A DNA stretch of 64,000 bases. Origin: JAOPZW01 sp963803375. GTDB lineage: Bacteria; Actinomycetota; Thermoleophilia; Solirubrobacterales; Solirubrobacteraceae. This document shows positions 46,815 through 61,800 of this stretch, one piece after another. The position numbers were made by a program, and so were the translations under genes. The notes beneath the pieces were generated by a model that had not been told where the DNA came from, did not search any database, and was given only the letters and a program-made list of their open reading frames with translations. The stretch lies in assembly GCA_963803375.1 (NCBI GenBank), contig CAWDMB010000001.1, forward strand, positions 1 to 64,000, given 5' to 3'. Numbering within the stretch: position 1 is the first letter of the stretch; each line of letters opens with the position of its first letter.

Positions 46815-48379
46815 CTGCCCTCCTGGGCGAGCCGGTGTGCGCCGCGCTCGGCGAGGGCGGCGATCGTCTTCGACGGGTTCACGCCCAGCGCGGTGGGCAC
46901 GATCGACCCGTCGAGCACGTACAGCCCCCGATGGCCGTGCACGCGCCCGAGGTCGTCGACGACGCCGGCGCTCGGGTCGTCGGCCATCGGGCAGCCGCCG
47001 AGCGGGTGCACCGTCGCGTACGTGCTCAGCAGTCCGCCCGCGAGCGCGTAGAACGGCGTCGCGTCGGCCGCGGCGGCGAGGTCGGTGGCCGTGCGCTCGA
47101 GGTCGGCGAAGAGCTGGGCGCTCGCCGCCTTCGACCAGCTGATGTCGAGGCGCCGGAAGAGCGGCGTCAGGCGCATCCGCCCGGCGGCGGCCTCGCGGCC
47201 GATCATCAGGAAGATCAGCGCGTCGGTGTCGTCCGGGCGCGGCTGCAGGCGCAGCTCCCGCGGGCGCAGCGACCGGTCGCCGAGGCCGGCGTGCGCGAGC
47301 GCCAGGCGCCCGCGCACGAGCCAGCGCCGCCAGCCGCGGATGACGTCGACGCCGCGCGCCACGTCGAGGAGGACGCCGAAGCTCGCCGGCAGCCCGCCGT
47401 CGGCCGCGATCAGGCCGCGGTCCTCGGTGAAGTCGATCTTGCTCGTCATCACGGGCCCGACGTCGGTGCGGGCGCCGCGGACGTCGTCGGCGCGCGGATC
47501 GAAGGCGATGCCGAGCGCGTCGCCGTTGCCCGAGAAGCGCGTGCCCAGCGCGGGCGACAGCCCGCCGAGGCGACGGCGGGCCTGCAGCAGCAGCCGCGTG
47601 GAGCCCAGCGTCCCGGCCGCGAGGACGACGACCGGGGCCTCGACCGCGCCCTCGTGGCGCCCGCCGTCCAGCGCGCGGAAGGTCACGCCCCAGTGCCCGC
47701 CGGGCCGCGCGGGCGGCCGCAGGCCGGTGACGAGGTGGTGGGGACGCACCTCGGCCCCGTGGGCCTCGGCCCGCGCGACGTACGTGATGTCGACGGTGTT
47801 CTTGGCCAGCACCGGGCAGCCGAGGTCGCAGCGCGCGAGGTTCTGGCAGCCCTGCTGTCGCACGCCGCTGAACGGGTGCTCGCGATCCTCGCCGAAGTGG
47901 ACGGCGAGCGGCAGCCGCTCGGCCTGCCGGCCCGCCCGCCGCGCCATCGCCGCATACGCGCGCACCTTGTCCAGGGCGGGCTCGTCGGGCGTGAGCCGCG
48001 GGTCGAGCGCGTCCTCGGTCTTCGCGTACCACGGGTCGAGCTCACCGGGCGTGATCGCCGCGGGCCATCCCCGCTCGAAGACCTCCGCGGGCGCGCGCAG
48101 CTGGACGTTGGCGTACACGAGCGAGCCGCCCCCGACGCCGGCGGCGGTGATGACCGTCACGTCGCGCATGAGCCGGACGTCGAGCATCCCGTCGGGATTG
48201 GCCCGCTCGTGCCAGAGCAGCTCCGGCGCCTGGTCCGCGCGCTCGGGGAATTCCTCGGGCGAGAAGCGCCGCCCGCGTTCCAGGACGCAGACGCTCCGGC
48301 CCGCCTCCGCGAGGCGGCACGCCGCGATGCCGCCACCGAAGCCCGACCCGACCACGACGACGTCGTAGGAGCGCCTCAC
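46811..48379 (-). CDS. GMC-family oxidoreductase (cholesterol oxidase-like)
   Basis: The 522-residue flavoenzyme begins VRRSYDVVVVGSGFGGGIAA (FAD dinucleotide fold). It has VGGGSLVYANVQLRAP, a Cys-rich motif GCQNLARCDLGCPVLAKNT, VVVLAAGTLGSTRLLLQ and the C-terminal VHPLGGCPMADDPSAGVVDD, NPSKTIAALAERGAHRLA. It should oxidise an alcohol or sterol using O2. GTG 48379 is chosen just before the FAD motif although the frame is open upstream. It is coupled by CTGA to the lactone-oxidase-like gene, so the two probably act in one oxidation pathway. Confidence 0.88.
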   Translation of the reverse strand: MRRSYDVVVVGSGFGGGIAACRLAEAGRSVCVLERGRRFSPEEFPERADQAPELLWHERANPDGMLDVRLMRDVTVITAAGVGGGSLVYANVQLRAPAEVFERGWPAAITPGELDPWYAKTEDALDPRLTPDEPALDKVRAYAAMARRAGRQAERLPLAVHFGEDREHPFSGVRQQGCQNLARCDLGCPVLAKNTVDITYVARAEAHGAEVRPHHLVTGLRPPARPGGHWGVTFRALDGGRHEGAVEAPVVVLAAGTLGSTRLLLQARRRLGGLSPALGTRFSGNGDALGIAFDPRADDVRGARTDVGPVMTSKIDFTEDRGLIAADGGLPASFGVLLDVARGVDVIRGWRRWLVRGRLALAHAGLGDRSLRPRELRLQPRPDDTDALIFLMIGREAAAGRMRLTPLFRRLDISWSKAASAQLFADLERTATDLAAAADATPFYALAGGLLSTYATVHPLGGCPMADDPSAGVVDDLGRVHGHRGLYVLDGSIVPTALGVNPSKTIAALAERGAHRLAQEGS

Positions 48380-48536
48380 GGCACGACTCTGGCGACCGCG
48401 ACCCCTCCGCGTCAACGCCGCCCCGCGCCCGATCAGGCCGGACCCGTAGCGAACCACACGGTGCTGCGGGCTCTCCCCGATGGTGCGGCGGCCGTTCGGG
48501 TCGAGACTCCGAGCCAATGCCCCAGGAGGAGATTCG

Positions 48537-51176
48537 ATGACCACCACCAGGACCCCCGCCGCCACGAAGTGGGTCTACGACTTCGCCGAAGGATCGCGCG
48601 AGCTGCGCAACCTGCTCGGCGGCAAGGGCGCCAACGTCGCCGAGATGACGCGCGTCCTCGGCCCCGAGCTCGTGCCGGCCGGCTTCACGATCACCACCGA
48701 GGCGTGCGTGGAGTACATGCGCGCCGACCGCACGCCGCCGGCCGGTCTCGACGCCGCCGTCGGCGCGGCGCTCGAGCGCCTCGAGGAGCGCGCGGGCCGG
48801 CGGCTCGGCGATCCCGCCGATCCGCTGCTCGTCTCCGTGCGCAGCGGCGCGCGCGACTCGATGCCGGGCATGATGGACACCGTCCTGAACCTCGGGCTCA
48901 ACGACGAGTCCGTGGAGGGCCTGGCCGCGGCCACGGGCAACCCCCGCTTCGCATGGGACTCCTTCCGGCGCCTCGTGCAGATGTACGGCAACGTCGTACG
49001 CGGCCTGCCCGGCGAGCGCTTCGAGGACGAGATCGCGCGCCTCAAGCGCGAGCGCGGCGTGCAGCTGGACACCGAGCTCGACGCCGACGCGCTGCGCGAG
49101 CTGACGTCGCGCTTCCGCGCGCTGTTCGACTTCCCGACCGACCCGCGCGAGCAGCTCGAGCAGGCGATCCGCGCCGTCTTCGACTCCTGGATGGGCGAGC
49201 GCGCCGTCGCCTACCGCCGCATCAACGGGATCCCCGACGAGTGGGGGACGGCGGTCAACGTCCAGCAGATGGTCTTCGGCAACAAGGGCCCGAGCTCGGG
49301 CTCGGGCGTGGCCTTCTCGCGCGACGAGATCACGGGCGCACCGCAGCCCAGCGGCGACTTCCTCACCGACGCGCAGGGCGAGGACGTCGTCTCGGGCGTG
49401 CGCACGCCACGCGACCTGTCCGAGCTCGCGTCGTGGATGCCCGAGGTGGGCGCCCAGCTGCGGGAGATCCTGCGCCGGCTCGAGGCGCACTACAAGGACC
49501 TGCAGGACACCGAGTTCACCGTCGAGGAGGGGCGCCTGTACATGCTGCAGACGCGCAACGCCAAGCGCCCCGCGCGCGCGGGCGTGCACTTCGCGGTCGA
49601 CGCCGTCCAGGAGGGCCTGCTGACCGAGGGCGAAGCGATCGCGACGATCGACGCGCGCTCGCTGCACGCCCTGCTGCACCCGACCTTCGACCCGGCGGCT
49701 AGGCCCACGGTCGCGGCACGCGGGGTGGCCGCCTCGCCCGGCGCGGCGAAGGGCACGATCGTCTTCACGGCGCCCGCTGCCGTGGCGGCGGCCGCGGACG
49801 GCCGCAAGGTGATCCTCGTGCGCCCGTTCACCGAGGCCAACGACGTCGCCGGCTTCTACGCCGCTCAGGGGATCCTCACATCCGAGGGCGGCAAGGCCTC
49901 GCACGCGGCGCTCGTCGCGCGCGGCATGGGCCGTCCGGCGGTCACCGGCGCCGGCGAGCTCGACATCGACCTGCACGCCGGCGAGCTGCACATCGGCGAC
50001 CGCGTCCTGCGCGAGGGCGACCTGATCGCCATCGACGGCACGGCCGGGATCATCACGCTCGACGACGTCCCGCTCGTCACGCCGCAGGTCGACCCGCAAT
50101 TCGAGACGGTGCTCGGCTGGTGCGACGAGCTGCGCAGGCTCGGCGTGCGAGCCAACGCCGACACGCCCGAGGACGCCCGGCGCGCGCGCTCGTTCGGGGC
50201 CGACGGCATCGGGCTCTGCCGGACCGAGCACATGTTCATGGCCGCCGACCGCATGCCGAAGATGCAGCGCATGATCATGGCCGACGACGAGGCCGGCCGC
50301 CGCGCCGCCCTCGACCAGCTGCTCCCGCTTCAGCAGGAGGACTTCGAAGGCCTGTTCGAGGCGATGGAGGGCCTGCCGGTCACGATCCGGCTGCTGGACC
50401 CGCCGCTGCACGAGTTCATGCCCGACCACATCGAGCTCATCGAGCGCATCACCGCGGCGCGGCTGCGCGACGACCCCGAGCTCCCGGCGCTCGAGCGCCA
50501 GCTCGAGCGGATGCGCGCGATCCAGGAGGGCAACCCGATGCTCGGCACGCGCGGCGTCCGGCTCGGGCTCGTCCACCCCGAGATCTACGAGATGCAGGCG
50601 CGCGCGATCTTCCGCGCCACCCGCGCGGTGCGCGAGCGCGCGGGGCGGGCCCCGCGGGTCGAGATCATGATCCCGCTCGTCGCCTACCCCCGCGAGCTCG
50701 AGTTCGCCCGCGAGCTGGTGCTGCGCGTCGCCGTGCAGGAGGGCTTCGCCCCCGGGCGCGACTTCGAGGTCGGAACGATGATCGAGCTGCCGCGGGCCTG
50801 CTGCCTGGCGGGGGAGATCGCCCGCCACGCGGAGTTCTTCTCGCTCGGCACGAACGACCTGACCCAGACCGCGCTGGGCTTCTCGCGCGACGACATCGAG
50901 GCCCGCCTGGTCCCGCACTACCAGGACCTCGGGATCCTCGACCGCTCGCCCTTCGCGACGATCGACGAGGAGGGCGTCGGCGAGCTCGTGGCCATGGCCG
51001 TGCAGCGCGGCCGCGCCGCCCGCCCCGGGCTCGAGGTCGGCGTCTGCGGGGAGCACGGCGGCGACACCCCCTCGATCCGCTTCTTCCACGACGCGGGGCT
51101 GGACTACGTGAGCTGCTCGCCCTTCCGCGTGCCGATCGCTCGCGTCGCCGCCGCCCAGGCCGCGCTGGCCAGCTGA
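48537..51176 (+). CDS. ppdK: Pyruvate, phosphate dikinase
   Basis: The 879-residue enzyme interconverts pyruvate, ATP and Pi with PEP, AMP and PPi. The nucleotide domain is LLGGKGANVAEMTRVLG to FTVEEGRLYMLQTRNAKR. The phospho-His is near residue 457 in GGKASHAALVARGMGRP, where most enzymes have GGMTSHAAVVARG. The PEP domain has ADGIGLCRTEHMF, MIPLVAYPRELEF, FSLGTNDLTQTALGF and GVCGEHGGD. RBS AGGAGGAG sets ATG 48537. The PPi it makes or uses links it to the pyrophosphatase at 6362. It converges with the trehalose synthase gene. Confidence 0.96.
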   Translation: MTTTRTPAATKWVYDFAEGSRELRNLLGGKGANVAEMTRVLGPELVPAGFTITTEACVEYMRADRTPPAGLDAAVGAALERLEERAGRRLGDPADPLLVSVRSGARDSMPGMMDTVLNLGLNDESVEGLAAATGNPRFAWDSFRRLVQMYGNVVRGLPGERFEDEIARLKRERGVQLDTELDADALRELTSRFRALFDFPTDPREQLEQAIRAVFDSWMGERAVAYRRINGIPDEWGTAVNVQQMVFGNKGPSSGSGVAFSRDEITGAPQPSGDFLTDAQGEDVVSGVRTPRDLSELASWMPEVGAQLREILRRLEAHYKDLQDTEFTVEEGRLYMLQTRNAKRPARAGVHFAVDAVQEGLLTEGEAIATIDARSLHALLHPTFDPAARPTVAARGVAASPGAAKGTIVFTAPAAVAAAADGRKVILVRPFTEANDVAGFYAAQGILTSEGGKASHAALVARGMGRPAVTGAGELDIDLHAGELHIGDRVLREGDLIAIDGTAGIITLDDVPLVTPQVDPQFETVLGWCDELRRLGVRANADTPEDARRARSFGADGIGLCRTEHMFMAADRMPKMQRMIMADDEAGRRAALDQLLPLQQEDFEGLFEAMEGLPVTIRLLDPPLHEFMPDHIELIERITAARLRDDPELPALERQLERMRAIQEGNPMLGTRGVRLGLVHPEIYEMQARAIFRATRAVRERAGRAPRVEIMIPLVAYPRELEFARELVLRVAVQEGFAPGRDFEVGTMIELPRACCLAGEIARHAEFFSLGTNDLTQTALGFSRDDIEARLVPHYQDLGILDRSPFATIDEEGVGELVAMAVQRGRAARPGLEVGVCGEHGGDTPSIRFFHDAGLDYVSCSPFRVPIARVAAAQAALAS

Positions 51177-51182
51177 CGGCGC

Positions 51183-52616
51183 CTACTCGACCGCCGCGCG
51201 CTGCTCGAGCACCCGCTCGAGCAGCGCGACGTACTGGCCGAGGTGGCGCGGGCCGAGGAAGAGGTCGCGCACGCGCGCCTGCGCGGCCTCGCCCATGCGC
51301 TCGGCGGCGTGCAGGTCGCCGAGCAGCTCGTTCACCGCGGCGCCGAAGGCGTCGAGGTCGTCGGGGTCGACGAGCAGGCCGGTGTGACCGTCCTCGATCT
51401 GGTCCTGGATGCCGCCGACGCTCGAGGCGACGACGGGCCTGCCCTTCCACATCGCCTCGGCCACGGTCAGGCCGAAGCCCTCGGCGAGGCTCTTCTGCGC
51501 GATGACGTCTGCGCGGCGCTGCAGCGCGTTGACGATCACCGCGTTCTCGTCGGCGTCGACCATCGGCAGCATCGCGAGGTGCACGCGGCGGCGCACGCGA
51601 CGCGGCAGCGCCGTCCAGGCGCGCTCGACCTCGGCCAGCGCGTCGGTGCCCTCGGGGTCGTCGGCGACGGCGGTCACGTCGGGCCCGGCGAGCACCAGGT
51701 GCGGGTCGTCGTCGTGCACGTGCTCGGCGAAGGCGGCCATGACGCCGAGCGGGTCCTTCAGACGGTCCCAGCGCGAGACCTGGGCCAGCAGCGGGACGTC
51801 GAGGTGCAGCTCCTGCTCCTGGATCAGGCGCGCCTCGGACTCGACGCGCCCGACGCTGCCGTCGAGCCGCTCGAAGACCGCGCGCTGCCTGTGGTGATGG
51901 TCGGCGGCCAGCCCGGCGGCCCTCAGGACGGCGGTCACGCTCGTGAAGCCCATCGCGTGGTTCTTGGGCGAGAACGCGTCGATCGAGGGCGCGATGACCG
52001 TGAGCTTGCCCGCGTCCAGACCCTCCCACGTGAAGGCCGGCCGCGAGAACACGTAGGCGTCGGCGCGCTCGACGTAGCCGATCAGGAAGCTCCACGCCTC
52101 ACGCGCGAGGTCGTTGGGGAGGTCCAAGCCGATGTGCGCGCGCCAGATCACCGGCACGCCGGTCTGCAGCAGCCGTGGGACCATCGCGGCGGTCTGCGGG
52201 TCGTGCAGGATGACGATGTCGCCCGCGCTCAGTCGCTCGGCCATGAGCTCGGCGTTGATCGCGCTCACGCGCTCGTAGGCGGCGCGCTCGGCGTCGCCGA
52301 GCGCGCCGCCGTCGCCGGCGTGGCCGTGCAGGCGGTTGTGCAGGCGCTTCGTGACCGCGAAGAACTCGGCGTCGCCGTCGACGGCGACCCAGCGCGCGTC
52401 GACCCCGATGCCGAGCGCGTAGCCGATGAGCGAGCGCAGCATCTCGGCCACGCCGCCGCCGTATGCGGTCGAGTTGACGTTCCAGAGCGTCCTCGAGTGC
52501 AGCAGCTCGCGCCCGCGGGCCATCGTCTGCTCGAAGCGCGCGAGCGCGTCCGCGGCCAGCACGTCGCGGAAGCGCTCGGGGCGCAGGGGGGTGACCGTCA
52601 CGTCCTGAAGCGCCAT
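51183..52616 (-). CDS. treT: Trehalose synthase, glycosyltransferring (TreT)
   Basis: The 477-residue GT4-fold enzyme has LLHSRTLWNVNSTAYGGGVA, WRAHIGLDLPNDLAREAWSF, VSRWDRLKDPLGVMAAF, AQKSLAEGFGLTVAEAMWKG and RPVVASSVGGIQDQIEDGHTG. These match TreT, which joins NDP-glucose and glucose to trehalose. The start is set by GGAGGAG before ATG 52616. It is the last gene of the minus-strand run and overlaps the phosphopantetheinyl transferase by 19 bases. Whether it belongs to the lipid operon functionally is unclear; trehalose lipids are one possibility. Confidence 0.92.
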   Translation of the reverse strand: MALQDVTVTPLRPERFRDVLAADALARFEQTMARGRELLHSRTLWNVNSTAYGGGVAEMLRSLIGYALGIGVDARWVAVDGDAEFFAVTKRLHNRLHGHAGDGGALGDAERAAYERVSAINAELMAERLSAGDIVILHDPQTAAMVPRLLQTGVPVIWRAHIGLDLPNDLAREAWSFLIGYVERADAYVFSRPAFTWEGLDAGKLTVIAPSIDAFSPKNHAMGFTSVTAVLRAAGLAADHHHRQRAVFERLDGSVGRVESEARLIQEQELHLDVPLLAQVSRWDRLKDPLGVMAAFAEHVHDDDPHLVLAGPDVTAVADDPEGTDALAEVERAWTALPRRVRRRVHLAMLPMVDADENAVIVNALQRRADVIAQKSLAEGFGLTVAEAMWKGRPVVASSVGGIQDQIEDGHTGLLVDPDDLDAFGAAVNELLGDLHAAERMGEAAQARVRDLFLGPRHLGQYVALLERVLEQRAAVE

Positions 52617-53267
52617 GCGGCTCGCTCCTCCTCGATGTCCAGGTCGCACGGGGGCGCGGGCGCGGGCTCGCTCGCGATCGCCATGACCCAGTCGCGATCC
52701 GCGCGCCACCAGCCGGCGGTCGGCGCGCCGTCGCCGTCGACGCGCAGCGCGCGCCACGCGCCGTCGGCCGCCGCCGCCCCCGCGGGCGCGGCCACCGCCC
52801 GGCGGAGATCGAGGCGCAGACCCTCGCGGCGGACCTTCGCGACCGCCTCCTTGGCCGTCCAGCAGAGGTTGGTCAGCCGTGGGCGCGCACCCGGGTCGTG
52901 GGCGGCGAGCAGGCCCTGCTCGGCCGGCGCGAGCCACTCGCGGACGAAGGCGCCGCTGCGGGGCTCGACGCGCTCGAGGTCGCAGCCGACGATGCCGGGG
53001 GCATCGGCGACGGCCACGAGCGCACGCCCGTCGCGGTGGCTGATCGAGACCGACACGGCGGCGCGCCGGCCGTCGACCCAGGCCTCGGGAGCGCCGTCGG
53101 GCGCCGCGAGGACCGCTACGCGCGCGGGGTCCACCGACAGCCACGAGCCGAGCGCCGCCTTCGCCGCCCACCGGCCCAGGCGCCAGTCCGCCCGGCGGCG
53201 AGCGCGCGGCAGCCCGGCCAGCGCGTCGCGCTCGGCGACGCCGAGCCATGCGTCGCCGGGTGGGACG

Positions 53268-58865
<5,598 letters not shown>

Positions 58866-58870
58866 CGCCG

Positions 58871-61800
58871 TCACGCGGCGCCCATGGCGGCGCGGATCGG
58901 GCCCAGCGCGTCGGCGTCGACCCCGCCGGGCAGCTCGATCGTGCGGTAGCCCTCCAGGCGCACCCGAACGTGGCCGTGCTCGTCGACGACCTCGGCGTCG
59001 GCACCCCCGGCGCACGGGGTGACGATCGCCCAGAACCGGCCCGGGGCGTCCGCCCCCGCGTAGCGCACGACGCGGTCGACGGCCGTGGGCAGCGCCATTC
59101 GGCCGGCCCTGCCGAGCTCCCACACGCCCGCGGTCTGGAAGCACAGCTCGATCAGCCGCGGGACGAACTGGGTCGGGGTGGCCGCGGGCTCGTGGTCGGC
59201 CGGCAGCGCGCCGGCCATGCGACCGACGACAAGGCCGTCGTCGTGCCAGGCGCGGTCGAGCACCTGGTAGGCCGGGCCGTGGAAGTACACGCGGTAGACG
59301 GCGTCGTGCCCGACCCCATCGTCGCCGACCTCGGCGGGCGACGCGGCCGCCGGCGGCGCCGCGGGCGCCTCGCGGGCGAGCCGCGCGCGGCCGCGGAAGT
59401 GGCGCGTCTGGCGCTCCTGGTCGCCGTGCAGCGCGCGGCGGCCCACGAGCTCGCAGTCGGCGACGAGCGTCCCGTCGGCGCCGTCGTGCACGAGCGCCCG
59501 CAGCTCGAGCGCCCGCGGCTCGTCGCGGTAGAACTTGCACGGCGCGAGCAGCTCGATGTCCTCCAGCGCCACGACCTCCCAGTCGGGCAGCAGCGCGTGC
59601 GCCACCTCGGCGAAGCCCTCCATGCCCATGACGCCGGGCAGGACGGGGACGCCCTCGATCCGGTGGTCGTAGAGGAAGGCCTGGCGCGTGGGGTCGAGCT
59701 CGGTGACGACGCGCAGGCCGCCGCCGACGGTCAGCTCCGTCACGCGGCCGGTCATCGGGCCGCAGCGCTCGGCGAGGGCGGCGGTCGCCGCGTCGGCGTC
59801 CAGGCCGCCCGTGGGGTGGCGCTCCTCGAGCAGGACGCCGAGCGCGCCGGCGACGACGACCTCGACGCCGGGACCCGCGCCCGTCAGCTCGCGGCGCACG
59901 GCCGGCACGCCGATCTCCGGCGGCAGCATGTCGATGCCGGCGACCTCCATCATCTTCGGTATCGAGCCGCGGCTGGCCATGCCGATCGACGCCCACGCGG
60001 TCCAGTCGATGGCGATCGCACGAGGGCCGCCCGGGCGCCGACGCAGGTGCGAGACGCTCTTGCAGAGCAGGTCGTTGGCCGCCGCGTAGTCGGTCTGGCC
60101 GACGTTGCCGAAGCGTGCGGCGATCGAGCTGAAGACGATCGCGGCCGAGAGCTCGCCGACGCCGTCCTCGCCGAGGGCGTGCAGTACGTTCAGCCAGCCC
60201 TCGGCCTTGACGTCGAAGACGAGGTCGAACTCGCGCTGGGGCTTGTCGGGCAGATGGTGGCTGATCTCCAGGCCGGCGCAGTGGGCCAGCACGTCGATGC
60301 GCCCGCTCGCGGCGCGCGCGGCCCCGACCGCCGCGGCCACCTGGCCGGGGTCGGTCAGGTCGACCTGGTGCCAGTGGGCGCTGCCGCCGGCGGCCTCGAT
60401 CGCGGCGATCGCGGCGAGCGCCGCGGTCGCGCGCTCGATCAGCGCGAGCTCGCGCTCGACGAGCTTGGGCGTCGGGCGCTCGCCGCGCTCGCGCAGGCGG
60501 TCGGCGAGGTCGCGCATGAGCCCGTCGCGGTCGTCGGCCAACCGCGCCACGTCGGGGTCGGCGGGGTCGGGGGCCGCGACGAGGTCGAGCAGGTGGAAGC
60601 TCGCGCCGGAGGCCGTGGCCAGGTCGGCGGTGATCGCGGACACGATGCTGCCGGCCGCGCCCGTGACGAGGAAGACCGTGCCGGCGTCGTGCTCGCGCGC
60701 GACGTCGTGCTCGGCGGGAGCCTCGACGAGGCCGACGGACCAGCGCTCGTCGTCGGCGTGGCCGACCTCGACGGCGCCCGGGTCGCGAAGCGTCTCCTCG
60801 ATGAGCAAGTCGGCCAGGGCGGCGGCGTCGCCGCTCGGCGCGAAGTCGACGGCCTTGACGAGCACGTCGGGCCGCTCGCGGGCGAGCGCCTTCGTGAAGC
60901 CGGTGACCGCGCCGCCGAGCACGGACGTGGCGCCGTCGGCCCCGTAGCCGTGGCGTCCGCCCAGCCGCGTGGCGGCGAGCAGGAACGTCCCGGGCGCGGC
61001 GACGTGCTCGGCGAGCGCGCGCATCGCGACCGCCAGCAGCTTCACGCGCACGTGGAGGGCCCGGCGGCGGTCGGCGGGCTCGAGCGCCGTGACGGGCCCC
61101 TCGTCGTCGAGGGCGGGCAGCCAGAAGACGCCCTCGATCGGCCCGGCGGCCGCCCAGCCGGCGATCTGCGTCTCGAGCGCGTCGGCCGTGGGCGCCCCCT
61201 CGATCGCGAGGACCTCGACGCCGAGGCGCCCGAGGCGCTCGGCCAGCGCGCCGCCGACGCCACCGGCGTCGTGCATCAGCACGACGCGGCTGCCCACGTC
61301 GAGCCGCACGCCGGTGGGCACGCAGGCTGCGAGCGGCGGCCGCAGCACCGCGACGGGGACGCGGCGCGGGAAGCCGTCGGGCTCGGGCTCGGGCTCGGGA
61401 GCCGGCGCCGGCTCGGCCGGCGCGGGCGCGGGCGCGGGGGCGGCGGGCGCGGGGGCGGCGAGCGCGGGAGCGGCGGGCGCGGGGGCGCTCTGGGCGGCGC
61501 GGTCGTGGACGAAGCCGACGACGTGGTTGATCGTGGGGTAGTCGCGCAGCTTGAGGCTGTCGTCGCGCTCGATGCCGTAGGCCTCGCGGATCGTCGCGAA
61601 GACCTCGGCCTGCTTGACGGTGTCGATCCCGAGGTCGGCCTCGAGGTCGAGGTCGGTGTCGAGGAGGTCGGGCGGGTAGCCGGTCTGCTCGGCGACGATC
61701 CCCAGCACGCGCGCCTCGACGTCGTCGACGGCCGCGGGCGCCGGCTCGGGCGGCGTGGGCGCGGGGGCGGCGGGCGCGGGGGCGGCGAGCGCGGGAGCGG

